64,000 nt of DNA from Halomonas alkalicola. GTDB taxonomy: Bacteria > Pseudomonadota > Gammaproteobacteria > Pseudomonadales > Halomonadaceae. The notes under the pieces are model-generated. The model ran no database searches and was not told where the DNA came from. It worked only from the letters and a program-made list of their open reading frames with translations. Location of the stretch: assembly GCF_030704205.1 (NCBI RefSeq), contig NZ_CP131913.1, positions 3,547,011-3,611,010 on the forward strand, read 5' to 3'. The position numbers and the translations under genes were made by a program. Below, in pieces: positions 1-11,192 of this stretch (its first letter is position 1; each line of letters begins with the position of its first letter).

Positions 1-15
1 GATCTTCTTCATCAT
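1..15 (-). CDS. 5' end of an unidentified CDS leaving the window
   Basis: Two consecutive ATG codons on the minus strand begin a reading frame (Met-Met-Lys-Lys-Ile) that leaves the window. A purine-rich stretch with AAGGAA lies just upstream at a suitable ribosome-binding distance. Only five codons are visible, so no function can be given. It would be transcribed in the same direction as leuS-lptE-holA, after a gap of about 160 bases. Confidence 0.35.
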
Positions 16-164
16 GTCGGTGTTCCTTCTTCTTCGAGTGGGCTTCCGGCTCCTTGATGATCCACGCGTCGCTTCCTGGCGAACAAGTGTGGCGTCACGA
101 TGATACCCGCACAGTATAGGATGAAATGGTGTGAAATTTCATGCCCTTGCCGATCAACGCTCGG

Positions 165-188
165 GGCGATCAGGCGATCAGGCGATCC
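165..188. repeat. 8-bp direct repeat, nearly three copies
   Basis: GGCGATCA at 165-172 and 173-180 is followed by GGCGATCC at 181-188. The second copy contains the holA stop codon (TCA on the plus strand, 178-180). It is one of several short head-to-tail duplications in the window. Confidence 0.85.
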
Positions 189-1236
189 GGTAGGAGGAGG
201 GCAGTTCGGCCAGCAGGCCGCGGCCGCCGGCCAGGGTCAGCGCCAGGTCGTGCAGGCCGTCCTGCACCGGCAGGGGGGAGGCGCCCTTGATGGCCAGGTC
301 GAGCCGCTGGGCGAAGAGCAACAGCTTGTGAAGCCGCTTCAACGGCAGCCGCGAGATGGCCTGTTGGTAGGCGGGGCGGCGCTTCTCGAAGATCGAGGGC
401 TTCTGGGCCTTGCAGGCGTGCTCGAAGCTCTGCCCCTGATCCAGATGCTGGTGCAGCGAGAGCAGGGTGCGCAGCTCCCGGGTCAGGGCCCAGAGCACGA
501 TGGGGGGCTCCACCCCCTCGGCGCGCAGACCGGCCATGATTCGCGAGACCCTCGCCCGCTCCCCCTTGAGGCAGGCGTCCATCAGGGTGAAGACGTCGAA
601 GCGGCTGCTGTCCTCCACGCCACCGGCGACGTCTCTAGGCGAGACGCGGCTGTTCGGCGGCAGCATCAGGGCGAGCTTCTGCAGCTCCTGGTCGGCGGCC
701 AGCAGGTTGCCCTCGGTGCGCTCGCCGAGCAGGCGGGCGGCGTCCAGGTCGAGGTTGAGGCCGTATCGGGTGGCGCGGTCGCGCAGCCAGAAGCCCAGCC
801 GCGAGAGGTCCACCGGCCAGACGGGCACGAAGAGCCCGGCCTTGTCGAGCGCCTGGAACCAGGCGCTCTTCTGCTGGCGGAAGTCGAGCTTGCCCATGGC
901 CAGCAGCAGCACGTTGTCGCTACCCTTCAGCTCCTCGGCGTAGGCCTTCAGCGCCTTGGCCCCCTCCTGGCCCAGGTTGTTGCCGGCCAGGCGCAGCTCG
1001 ATCAGCTTGGCGCTGGCGAACAGCGACAGGCTGGCCGAGGCCTCGTGCAGGCGCCCCCAGGCGAAGTTGCCCTCCACGTGGAGAATCTCGCGCTCCTCGA
1101 TGCCGCGGGCGCGGGCCGCGGCGCGCACGGCGTCGCAGGCCTCCATGTGCTGAAGCGGCTCCTCGCCGGCGACGATCACCACCGGCGGCAGCTTCTTCGT
1201 CAGCGCATCGGCCAGCTTGTCGGGGAAGACTTTCAC
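178..1236 (-). CDS. holA: DNA polymerase III subunit delta
   Basis: Delta subunit of the replicative clamp loader; with DnaX and delta-prime it opens the beta sliding clamp. The 352-residue product has the family length. The N-terminal AAA-like region contains VIVAGEEPLQHMEACDAVR at about residues 19-37, without a functional Walker A motif, as expected for delta. The start overlaps the lptE stop by four bases, indicating translational coupling. The order leuS-lptE-holA is the conserved gammaproteobacterial arrangement, so identification rests on both sequence and context. The stop codon lies in an 8-bp direct repeat. Confidence 0.93.
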   Translation of the reverse strand: MKVFPDKLADALTKKLPPVVIVAGEEPLQHMEACDAVRAAARARGIEEREILHVEGNFAWGRLHEASASLSLFASAKLIELRLAGNNLGQEGAKALKAYAEELKGSDNVLLLAMGKLDFRQQKSAWFQALDKAGLFVPVWPVDLSRLGFWLRDRATRYGLNLDLDAARLLGERTEGNLLAADQELQKLALMLPPNSRVSPRDVAGGVEDSSRFDVFTLMDACLKGERARVSRIMAGLRAEGVEPPIVLWALTRELRTLLSLHQHLDQGQSFEHACKAQKPSIFEKRRPAYQQAISRLPLKRLHKLLLFAQRLDLAIKGASPLPVQDGLHDLALTLAGGRGLLAELPSSYRIA

Positions 1237-1715
1237 AGCGCACGCAGGCGGTCGAGTAGCTGGCGCACGGCGGCCTCGCGCAGCTCCTGCCGGGCCTCCT
1301 CGCGCAGGTCGTCCTGAATCAGCAGGTTGGCGTCGCTCACCGTGTAGCGGGTGGTGACCTCGAGGCGCTGCTGGTCGAGCAGGTAGGCGCCGTCGCTTGC
1401 GCGTTGCACCGAGAAGGGGGCAGTGAGGGTCATCTCCTCCTCCCGCGGCCCCGAGTCGAGGACGCTGAGGCCGCGGCGCTGGAACTCGGGCTGGCCGAGG
1501 GTGAGCACCCGGTCGGCGCCGTCATCCACGCGGGTGCCGGCGGCCTCGAGCCGCTCCCGGACGAGCCGCGAGAGCTCACTGTCGGGGCCGGCCAGGGCCA
1601 GGGCATCGATCACCGCGGCGGGCTCGTCGAAGCCGCGCAGCCTGAAGCCGCAGCCGCCGAGCGCGAGGCCGACGCCGCCGGCCAGGCCCAGGGTGAGAAA
1701 GGTGCGTCGCTGCAT
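1233..1715 (-). CDS. lptE: LPS-assembly lipoprotein LptE
   Basis: Outer-membrane lipoprotein that plugs the LptD barrel and takes part in lipopolysaccharide insertion. The 160-residue product starts with a signal peptide (Arg-Arg, hydrophobic stretch, then the lipobox Leu-Gly-Gly-Cys with lipidated Cys22), followed by CGFRLRG, typical of LptE. The C-terminal helix is charged. It sits between leuS and holA, 24 bases after leuS, and overlaps holA by four bases. Primary-sequence conservation in the family is low, so synteny and the lipobox carry the call. Confidence 0.9.
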   Translation of the reverse strand: MQRRTFLTLGLAGGVGLALGGCGFRLRGFDEPAAVIDALALAGPDSELSRLVRERLEAAGTRVDDGADRVLTLGQPEFQRRGLSVLDSGPREEEMTLTAPFSVQRASDGAYLLDQQRLEVTTRYTVSDANLLIQDDLREEARQELREAAVRQLLDRLRAL

Positions 1716-1739
1716 GGATCACTCCCTCTGGCGTGGCGT

Positions 1740-4544
<2,805 letters not shown>

Positions 4545-4566
4545 TCACCGCAGGAAGGAGCACACC

Positions 4567-5082
4567 ATGAGCGAGCAGCAGAAACATTCCCGGGACCATC
4601 GCCTGCGTGAAGGCTATGAGCGCATGCTCGAGCGCCTGCAGGAGGGGGTCCACGAGCTCACCTGGGAGAACCTGCAGAAGGAGCTCGATGAGGCCGTGGA
4701 GTTCGAGGCCGAACTCGAGGAGTTCACCAAGGATGAGCTCTCGCTGCTGCGCGCCTGGGTGGAGCGCGACCTCAAGGACATGCGCCGCTACCTGAGCGCC
4801 GGCGGCGAGAGCGTCGCCACCTGGCTCGGCATCGACCTCTCCGCCCTGTCGCGCAAGGTCAGCGAGTCGCTGCTCTCCATCCCCGACCGCAGCGTGGTCG
4901 ATCGCGAACGCCTGGAGGAGGACCTGGAGGCCGCCCAGGCCGACTACTGCGAGGGCGAGATGGCCGTTCCCGGCCGCATGGCCTGCGTGCATTGCGACGC
5001 CGAGGTGGACCTGCCCGAGATGACCCTGATCGAGCCCTGCCACCGCTGCGGCCATCGCTACTTCAAGCGGGTATCGAAGTAG
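4567..5082 (+). CDS. zinc-ribbon protein of the YbeL/DUF1451 type
   Basis: A 171-residue soluble protein with a long, charged, helical N-terminal two thirds (many Glu, Arg and Leu; probably coiled coil) and a C-terminal zinc ribbon with two Cys pairs, CVHC and CHRC, about 20 residues apart. It resembles E. coli YbeL, which is also next to leuS. The biochemical role of this family is not established; the zinc ribbon suggests nucleic-acid or protein binding. A GGAAGGAG ribosome-binding site lies just upstream of the ATG. Confidence 0.8.
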   Translation: MSEQQKHSRDHRLREGYERMLERLQEGVHELTWENLQKELDEAVEFEAELEEFTKDELSLLRAWVERDLKDMRRYLSAGGESVATWLGIDLSALSRKVSESLLSIPDRSVVDRERLEEDLEAAQADYCEGEMAVPGRMACVHCDAEVDLPEMTLIEPCHRCGHRYFKRVSK

Positions 5083-5085
5083 TGG

Positions 5086-6408
5086 CTACAGCCAGGCGTC
5101 GAGCAGGAGGATGGCGCCCACCACCAGCGCGGAGAGGGCGGCGGCGTAGCCGAGGTTGTGGCGCATCATCACGCCGCCGCTCACCCCGTAGCGCCCCTGC
5201 AGCGAGAGGTTGATGCCGGAGAGCGGGCCGACGCTGGTGCCCACCGCCCAGGAGGCCAGCGCCACGAAGGCGAACAGCGTCTGGCGGCTCCCTTCCAGTT
5301 CCAGCATCGAGGCCAGTACCGAGACGCCGATGATGGGGTGAAGCCCCGCCACGGCGCTGGCCACGATGGCCAGGAAGCTGGCCACCGCCTGGGGCGCGCC
5401 GAAGTGGGCGAAGAGCGTCCACTGGCTGCCGGTGAGTGCGCCGATGAAGGCCGAGAGCCCCTGGGTCAGGAGGCCCGCACACAGGAAGAGAGCGATCTCC
5501 CCGCGCATGGCCGGCAGCCGCTCCAGCGTATGGCTGCGCACCCTGCGCAGGGTCCAGCGCGGGCCCCGGGGCAGGTTGGCCAGCAGCGCCACCGCCGGCA
5601 GCAGGAAGGTGATGATGCTGACGATGGAGAGCGCGGGCGTCAGGACGTAGTGGAACAGCAGCACCAGCGTGGCCATGCCCACCGGCATCAGCAGGCTGCG
5701 CGGCGAGAGCGAGTAGCCCGCCACCTCGGTGAGGTCGAAGCGCCGCGAGAGGTCGAGCAGCGAGAGAGTGCCCGCCAGCATCCCCAGCGGCAGGCCGAGT
5801 GCCAGGATCGTCGTGAAGCGCATCTCCGGCGCCAGGGTCATCACCACCCCCATGGAGGCGAAGAAGGGCGACCAGAGCGCGGCGCTGGAGAGCCCGCGGT
5901 TGAGGGCCAGCAGCTGCGGCAGCGTGAGCTCGCCGTGGCGCCGCAGCCGGTCGCCCACCATGAACACCGTCGAGAGGTTCAGCACGGCGCCGAGCAGGTG
6001 GACCCCCAGCCAGGTGCCGCCGGTGCCGCGCCGTCCGGTCACGGCGCTGCCGGGCGGTGCCGCGTGCCCCTGGCGGGTGCCGATCAGCGTGATGAAGCTC
6101 ACCCCCACCAGCATCGCCACCACATAGCTGTTCCCGTCCAGCAGCCGGTGCCAGGCGATCTCGGCGCCGTGGAAGAGCGCCGCGACCAGGGCCAGGGCCA
6201 TGCCGAGCCCGGCCAGGATGCCGGCCTGGCGACGATTGCCGCGCTTGAGGTCCGGCCACAGCAGCACCACCGCGAGCCAGAAGGCGTAGCTCACCGCCGG
6301 CAGGGCGATCGGCAAGCCCATCAGGCGTAGCACCTGCAGGGCGAGCCCCGCGAGGATCAGGCCGCCGGCGATGGCGTGGCGAAGCGAGGTGGGTGGGGCA
6401 GGGGACAA
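5086..6408 (-). CDS. polytopic inner-membrane protein, possible transporter
   Basis: An integral membrane protein of about 440 residues with ten or more hydrophobic segments. Near the C-terminus is a glycine/serine-rich stretch (SWAVGTSVGPLSGINLSLQG) that could be a re-entrant or substrate site. The open frame extends upstream into the LysR gene, but that part has no membrane character and overlaps a better gene. A TTG at 6408 is the most plausible start, because hydrophobic sequence begins right after it; the start is uncertain. The gene follows the LysR regulator on the same strand. I cannot assign a transporter family; an ion-transporter-superfamily permease is possible. Confidence 0.6.
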   Translation of the reverse strand: MSPAPPTSLRHAIAGGLILAGLALQVLRLMGLPIALPAVSYAFWLAVVLLWPDLKRGNRRQAGILAGLGMALALVAALFHGAEIAWHRLLDGNSYVVAMLVGVSFITLIGTRQGHAAPPGSAVTGRRGTGGTWLGVHLLGAVLNLSTVFMVGDRLRRHGELTLPQLLALNRGLSSAALWSPFFASMGVVMTLAPEMRFTTILALGLPLGMLAGTLSLLDLSRRFDLTEVAGYSLSPRSLLMPVGMATLVLLFHYVLTPALSIVSIITFLLPAVALLANLPRGPRWTLRRVRSHTLERLPAMRGEIALFLCAGLLTQGLSAFIGALTGSQWTLFAHFGAPQAVASFLAIVASAVAGLHPIIGVSVLASMLELEGSRQTLFAFVALASWAVGTSVGPLSGINLSLQGRYGVSGGVMMRHNLGYAAALSALVVGAILLLDAWL

Positions 6409-6467
6409 GGGGGCAGGCTCCGAACGGATGGCAGGTCGGTCGACGAAACAATCAGAATGTGAGCAGT

Positions 6468-7373
6468 CTAACCAACTCCCGGGGCGGTTGTCCTCGCCGC
6501 TGCTTCCCGGGCCGCCTCCAACTGCTCCAGCATCGCCCGGGCGGCGTTGGAGAGGGTTCGGCTGCGGTGCACGATATAGCCCAGCGGGCGATGGATCGGC
6601 GGGCAGTCGATGGCCAGCTCGTGAAGCTCGCCCGCCACCAGCCGCTCCGGCAGCAGGCTCCAGCCCAGGCCGATGGCGGTCATCATCTTCAGCGTCTCCA
6701 GGTAGTTGGTGGAGAGCGCCACCGGCAGGCGCAGCCCCGCCGCGGCGAAGCGCGCCTCGATCAGCCCCCGGGTGAAGGTCAGGGGCCCGGGCAGCACGGC
6801 GTCGTGCTCGCACAGCTCGCGCAGCGCCACCCGCTTGCGTCTGGCCAGCGGGTGGTCGTGGGCGCAGACGAAGCAGAGCCGGTCGACCCATACCGGCACC
6901 ACCTCGAGCTGCGGCTCGGGGTGGGGCGCCAGGGTCACCACGGCGATCTCCAGGGCGCCGTCCAGCACCCCCTGATAGGCCTCCTCGGAGTCGAGGAAGT
7001 GCAGGTCCAGGCGCACCTCGGGGTGGGCTCGGGTATAGGCCTTGAGCAGCGGCGGCAGGCGGTGCAGGCCGATATGGTGGCTGGTGGCAAGCGTCAAGCT
7101 GCCGGCCACGCTGCCCTCGAGGTTGCCCAGCGCCCGGCGGCTGTCGTCCACCATCACGAGTATCTGCCTCGCCCGGGGCAGCAGCACGCGACCGGCCTCG
7201 GTCAGGCTGACGGCGCGGCCGATGCGATCGAACAGCCGCGCGTTGATCTGGGCCTCGAGCACGGCGATACGCTTGCTCACCGCCGGCTGGGTCAGGTGCA
7301 ACTGCTCCGCCGCGCGGGAGAAGCTGCCACTCTCGGCCACCGCCAGGAAGGCCTGCAGGCTCTGGGTATCCAT
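6468..7373 (-). CDS. LysR-family transcriptional regulator
   Basis: A 301-residue LysR-type regulator. The N-terminal winged helix-turn-helix is clear (LQAFLAVAESGSFSRAAEQL, then LTQPAVSKRI), followed by the linker helix and a periplasmic-binding-protein-like effector domain (about residues 90-290). It is divergent from leuC, as a LysR gene is in the matching Pseudomonas locus, so control of leuC or of the downstream membrane protein is likely. A LysR-type T-N11-A dyad lies in the intergenic region at 7643-7670. The effector is unknown. Confidence 0.88.
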   Translation of the reverse strand: MDTQSLQAFLAVAESGSFSRAAEQLHLTQPAVSKRIAVLEAQINARLFDRIGRAVSLTEAGRVLLPRARQILVMVDDSRRALGNLEGSVAGSLTLATSHHIGLHRLPPLLKAYTRAHPEVRLDLHFLDSEEAYQGVLDGALEIAVVTLAPHPEPQLEVVPVWVDRLCFVCAHDHPLARRKRVALRELCEHDAVLPGPLTFTRGLIEARFAAAGLRLPVALSTNYLETLKMMTAIGLGWSLLPERLVAGELHELAIDCPPIHRPLGYIVHRSRTLSNAARAMLEQLEAAREAAARTTAPGVG

Positions 7374-7449
7374 GGTCCCTCCGTGACTGGCGTGAAATTG
7401 CCCATGGGAGATGCTCTGTTGTCCCTCAAGCCTTCACGAGGCTTGAGCT

Positions 7450-7580
7450 GACTGGTGGGAGATCGGCTTCGCCGGGCGAATGGCGCCGTAGGCGCCCCAG
7501 CGGAGTTGCCTGCGTTGGCTTATGCCGCCCAGGAGCCCTTCGGTCTCCATTCGCCGGGCGGAGCCCAGCTCCCACAAAAG
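7450..7580. repeat. pair of inverted REP-like sequences
   Basis: A unit beginning GTGGGAGATCGGCTTCGCC (about 7454-7482) is matched by an inverted unit ending GGGCGGAGCCCAGCTCCCAC (about 7549-7577). The ends are complementary and related units occur at 47.2, 55.4-55.9 and 61.2 kb. The arrangement is like the paired REP elements (BIMEs) of pseudomonads. It occupies the middle of the 374-base LysR-leuC gap; no coding sequence is credible here. Confidence 0.75.
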
Positions 7581-7642
7581 CCCAGTTTTCACAATAAGCA
7601 ACCTGGTTCATATGATCTCTCTATTCCTTTGGGGAATGCAAT

Positions 7643-7670
7643 CCATAAATAACATGAATTGATTTTATGG
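7643..7670. promoter_or_regulatory. probable LysR-type operator upstream of leuC
   Basis: An interrupted dyad with arms CCATAAA (7643-7649) and TTTATGG (7664-7670). Its inner part reads AAAT-N11-ATTT, the T-N11-A arrangement of LysR-family sites. It lies about 70-95 bases upstream of leuC and about 270 upstream of the divergent LysR gene, in an A+T-rich patch. Binding by this LysR protein is inferred. Confidence 0.5.
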
Positions 7671-7737
7671 GCGAGCCGCCGGACACTGGGTGAGACCGGA
7701 CATGACATGAAGGGGCTTCGAGCCCGGGAGAAACGAA

Positions 7738-7757
7738 ATGGCAGGCCATGGCAGGCC
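7738..7757 (+). repeat. 10-bp tandem duplication over the leuC start codon
   Basis: ATGGCAGGCC occurs twice head to tail. The Shine-Dalgarno GGGAG (7726-7730) is seven bases from the first ATG (7738), which is out of frame and yields only a 23-residue peptide. The in-frame ATG (7748) is 17 bases from it. With a single copy the spacing would be ideal, so the duplication probably lowers leuC translation. Confidence 0.85.
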
Positions 7758-9183
7758 AGACTCTCTACGACAAACTGTGGACGCAGCACCTCGTCAAGGA
7801 GCGCGATGACGGCACCGCGCTGATCTACATCGACCGCCAGCTGCTCCACGAGGTGACCTCGCCCCAGGCCTTCGAGGGCCTGCGCCTGGCGGGCCGCAAG
7901 CCGTGGCGCCTCGACGCCAACCTGGCGACCCCCGACCACAACGTGCCCACCACAGTGAAGGAGCGCGCCGAGGGCAACGCCGGCATCAAGGACCCGGTGT
8001 CGCTGATCCAGGTGCAGACCCTCGACGACAACTGCATCGAGTTCGGCATCGAGGAGTTCAAGATCAACGACCCGCGCCAGGGCATCGTCCACGTGGTGGG
8101 CCCGGAGCAGGGCGCCACTCTGCCGGGCATGACCGTGGTCTGCGGTGACTCCCACACCGCCACCCACGGCGCCTTCGCCGCGCTGGCCCACGGCATCGGC
8201 ACCTCCGAGGTGGAGCACGTGCTGGCTACCCAGTGCCTGCTGGCCCAGAAGATGAAGAGCATGCAGGTGCGCGTCGAGGGTGAGCTCGGCATCGGCGTCA
8301 CCGCCAAGGACGTGGTGCTGGCCATCATCGGCGAGATTGGCACCGCCGGCGGCACCGGCTACGCCATCGAGTTTGCCGGCAGCGCCATCCAGAGCCTCTC
8401 CATGGAAGGGCGCATGACCATCTGCAACATGGCCATCGAGGCCGGCGCCCGGGTCGGCCTGATCGCCGTGGACGACACCACCATCGAGTACCTCGCGGGC
8501 CGTCCCTTCGCCCCGGCAGGCGAGCAGTGGCAGGACGCCGTGGCCGACTGGCGCGGCCTGGTCTCCGACGCGGACGCCGAGTTCGACAAGGTGGTGGTGC
8601 TCGACGCCGCCAAGATCGAGCCGCAGGTCTCCTGGGGCACCAGCCCCGAGATGGTCACCGGTGTCTCCGGCGAGGTGCCTGATCCGGCCGAGCAGGCCGA
8701 CGAGACGCTGCGCAGCGGCTATACCCGGGCCCTCGAGTACATGGGGCTCGCCCCCAAGCAGAAGATCACCGATATCAGGCTCGACAAGGTGTTCATCGGC
8801 TCCTGCACCAACTCGCGCATCGAGGACCTGCGCGAGGCGGCCAAGGTCGCCCGCGGCCGCAAGGTCGCAAGGTCGCTGACACCATCAAGCTCGCCATGGT
8901 GGTGCCGGGCTCCGGCCTCGTGAAGCGCCAGGCCGAGGCCGAGGGGCTCGACAGAATCTTCACCGAGGCGGGCTTCGAGTGGCGCGAGCCCGGCTGCTCC
9001 ATGTGCCTGGCCATGAACGCCGACAAGCTCGGCGCCGGCGAGCACTGCGCCTCCACCTCGAACCGCAACTTCGAAGGGCGCCAGGGCTACGGTGGGCGCA
9101 CCCATCTGGTGAGCCCGGCGATGGCCGCCGCCGCCGCCATCGCCGGCCACTTTGTCGATGTCCGCACCCTTGAGGAGGCCTGA
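7748..9183 (+). pseudogene. leuC: 3-isopropylmalate dehydratase large subunit, frameshifted
   Basis: Large subunit of isopropylmalate isomerase (leucine pathway), an aconitase-family [4Fe-4S] enzyme. The first part (7748-8923) matches LeuC through [24 protein letters not shown] and then becomes nonsense. The true C-terminus continues in another frame to 9183, including CSMCLAMN with the other two cluster cysteines. The break is an exact 8-bp tandem duplication, GCAAGGTC at 8859-8866 and 8867-8874; removing one copy restores the family sequence. As written, the truncated product lacks two of the three cluster ligands and should be inactive. leuD starts three bases after the stop. Either a real lesion (leucine auxotrophy unless a paralogue exists) or a sequence error. 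Confidence 0.93.
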
Positions 9184-9186
9184 GCC

Positions 9187-9840
9187 ATGAACAAGTTCGA
9201 ACGCACCGAAGGTCTCGTCGCGCCGTTGGACCGCGCCAACGTCGACACCGACCTGATCATTCCCAAGCAGTTTCTGAAGTCGATCAAGCGCACCGGCTTC
9301 GGCGTCAACCTCTTCGACGAGCTGCGCTATCTGGACGAGGGCTACCCGGGCCAGGACTGCTCCCAGCGTCCGAAGAACCCCGACTTCTTGCTCAACCAGC
9401 CGCGCTACCAGGGCGCCAGCGTGCTGCTCGCCCGTCGCAACTTCGGCTGCGGCAGCTCACGGGAGCACGCCCCCTGGGCGCTGGAGGACTTCGGCTTCCG
9501 GGTGGTGATCGCCCCGAGCTTTGCCGACATCTTCTACAACAACGCCTTCAAGAACGGCCTGCTGCTGGTCACCCTCCCCGAGGAGACCGTCGACCGCCTG
9601 TTCAAGGAGGCCGAGGCCACTGAAGGCTACGCCCTGGACGTGGATCTCGAGAACCAGCGGGTCACCACGCCCTCCGGCGAGATCCTCGAGTTCGAAGTGG
9701 ATGCCTTCCGCAAGCACTGCCTGCTCAACGGCCTCGACGATATCGGCATCACCCTGCAGGACGAGGATGCCATCCGCGCCTTCGAGGCGAAGCACCGCGC
9801 CGCGCGCCCCTGGCTGTTCCGCGATAGCGCTCAAGCCTGA
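9187..9840 (+). CDS. leuD: 3-isopropylmalate dehydratase small subunit
   Basis: Small (swivel-domain) subunit that pairs with LeuC to isomerise 2- and 3-isopropylmalate. The 217-residue product has family length and the hallmark stretches [15 protein letters not shown] near the N-terminus and [17 protein letters not shown] mid-protein. It starts three bases after the leuC stop, preceded by GAGGCC. The gene is intact while leuC is broken as written. Confidence 0.96.
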   Translation: MNKFERTEGLVAPLDRANVDTDLIIPKQFLKSIKRTGFGVNLFDELRYLDEGYPGQDCSQRPKNPDFLLNQPRYQGASVLLARRNFGCGSSREHAPWALEDFGFRVVIAPSFADIFYNNAFKNGLLLVTLPEETVDRLFKEAEATEGYALDVDLENQRVTTPSGEILEFEVDAFRKHCLLNGLDDIGITLQDEDAIRAFEAKHRAARPWLFRDSAQA

Positions 9841-9861
9841 CGTTCCCACTACTTCGAGGAA

Positions 9862-9976
9862 GCGGAGCGTCGGGGGCAGGCCGAAGAGGAGGTCCTACGC
9901 CAGGGATGGCGTCGGTAGCGTACAGGGATGTATTCACAGCGCCTCCTCGCAGGCCTGCCGCCGAGGTAGCTCCGCG
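9862..9976. repeat. structured hairpin element, copy 1
   Basis: A 51-nt core (9893-9943) lies between complementary arms: GGCAGG... at 9875-9892 pairs with ...CCTGCC at 9941-9959, and an outer pair GCGGAGC (9862-9868) matches GCTCCGC (9969-9975). Inside the core ACGCC (9897-9901) and GGCGT (9908-9912) form a small stem. The same core recurs at 35625-35675 with entirely different but again complementary arms. The element fills the leuD-leuB gap and ends about 20 bases before the leuB start, so it would lie in the leuB leader. Confidence 0.8.
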
Positions 9977-9996
9977 GTCCCAGCAAGGAAGAAGCA

Positions 9997-11076
9997 ATGA
10001 CTCAGAAGATTCTGGTACTGCCGGGTGACGGCATCGGCCCCGAGATCACCGCCCAGGCGAGCCGCATCCTGGCCGCCTGCCAGGCCCGCGGCCTGGACGT
10101 CGAGGTGGAAGAGGCCCTGGTCGGCGGCAGCGCCTACGACGCGCACGGCGAGCCGCTGCCCGCCGAGACGCTCGAGAAGGCCAAGGCCGCTCGCGCCATC
10201 CTGCTCGGCGCCGTGGGTGGCCCCAAGTGGGACAAGCTCGAGGACCTCTCCAAGCGTCCCGAGAAGGGGCTGCTCGGCCTGCGCAAGAACCTGGGGCTCT
10301 TCGGCAACCTGCGCCCGGCGATCACCTACCCCCAGCTCGCCGAGGCCTCCAGCCTCAAGCCCGAGCTGGTGGCCGGCCTCGACATCATGATCGTGCGCGA
10401 GCTCACCGGCGGCATCTACTTCGGCCAGCCCCGCGGCATCGAGGTGCGCAACGGCGAGCGGGTCGGCTTCAACACCTACGTCTACTCCGAGAGCGAGATC
10501 GAGCGCATCGGTCGCGTCGCCTTCGAGATGGCCCAGAAACGCGGCAAGAAGCTCTGCTCCGTGGACAAGGCCAACGTGCTCGAGGTCACCATCCTGTGGC
10601 GCGAGGTGATGGAGCGGTTGGCGCCGGAGTACCCGGACGTCGAGCTCTCCCACATGTACGTCGATAACGCCGCCATGCAGCTGGTGCGTGCGCCCAAGCA
10701 GTTCGACGTCATGGTCACCGGCAACATGTTCGGCGACATCCTGTCGGATGCCGCCGCCATGCTCACCGGCTCCATCGGCATGCTGCCGTCCGCCTCGCTC
10801 AACGAGACCGGCCAGGGCATGTACGAGCCCTGCCACGGCAGCGCCCCGGACATCGCCGGGAAGGGCATCGCCAACCCGCTTGCGACCATCCTCTCGGTGG
10901 CCATGATGCTGCGCTACTCGCTGGATGAGCCGGCGCTGGCCCAACGCATCGAGGACGCCGTGGGCAAGGTGCTGGACGACGGGCTGAGAACCGCGGATAT
11001 TGCCTCCGAGGGCACCCGCACCGTCTCCACCGCCGAGATGGGTGACGCCGTGCTGGCCGCCTTCGAGGCGCTCTAG
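9997..11076 (+). CDS. leuB: 3-isopropylmalate dehydrogenase
   Basis: NAD-dependent oxidative decarboxylation of 3-isopropylmalate. The 359-residue protein begins [17 protein letters not shown] and carries the substrate-binding stretch [15 protein letters not shown], the metal-binding stretch around [14 protein letters not shown] and the NAD-binding [18 protein letters not shown]. Length is normal. It is separated from leuD by the structured repeat rather than being tightly coupled. GGAAGAAG supplies the ribosome-binding site. A strong hairpin after the stop ends this unit. Confidence 0.97.
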   Translation: MTQKILVLPGDGIGPEITAQASRILAACQARGLDVEVEEALVGGSAYDAHGEPLPAETLEKAKAARAILLGAVGGPKWDKLEDLSKRPEKGLLGLRKNLGLFGNLRPAITYPQLAEASSLKPELVAGLDIMIVRELTGGIYFGQPRGIEVRNGERVGFNTYVYSESEIERIGRVAFEMAQKRGKKLCSVDKANVLEVTILWREVMERLAPEYPDVELSHMYVDNAAMQLVRAPKQFDVMVTGNMFGDILSDAAAMLTGSIGMLPSASLNETGQGMYEPCHGSAPDIAGKGIANPLATILSVAMMLRYSLDEPALAQRIEDAVGKVLDDGLRTADIASEGTRTVSTAEMGDAVLAAFEAL

Positions 11077-11120
11077 GCGCGCCGAGCCATTGTCAGAATC
11101 TGCTGTTGAATCAGGGCGTT

Positions 11121-11150
11121 CCGGGCCCGCCTGCGAGGCGGGCCCGGTTT
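11121..11150 (+). terminator. terminator after leuB
   Basis: Perfect 11-bp stem, CCGGGCCCGCC (11121-11131) and GGCGGGCCCGG (11137-11147), with loop TGCGA and a short T run. It separates the leu genes from asd. The asd -10 sequence follows almost immediately. Confidence 0.8.
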
Positions 11151-11153
11151 CTG

Positions 11154-11159
11154 TATAAT
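11154..11159 (+). promoter_or_regulatory. -10 element of the asd promoter
   Basis: A perfect TATAAT, 34 bases before the asd ATG and directly after the leuB terminator hairpin. No good -35 is seen; that region is inside the hairpin. Confidence 0.5.
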
Positions 11160-11192
11160 GTTGACCCACATTCGATTACTGGAGGACTTCAC

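Noticed and set aside
6409-6891. N-terminal extension of the membrane protein to 6891
   Set aside because: It overlaps the well-supported LysR gene on the same strand in another frame and has Arg/Gly/Ala-rich shadow composition.
8859-8895. Programmed frameshift in leuC
   Set aside because: No slippery heptamer or pseudoknot; the shift is explained fully by an exact 8-bp duplication.
9749-9997. Short ORFs through the hairpin element (also at 35613-35795) giving a shared peptide
   Set aside because: The similar translations come from the conserved 51-nt core; flanking residues do not match and no start signals are shared.
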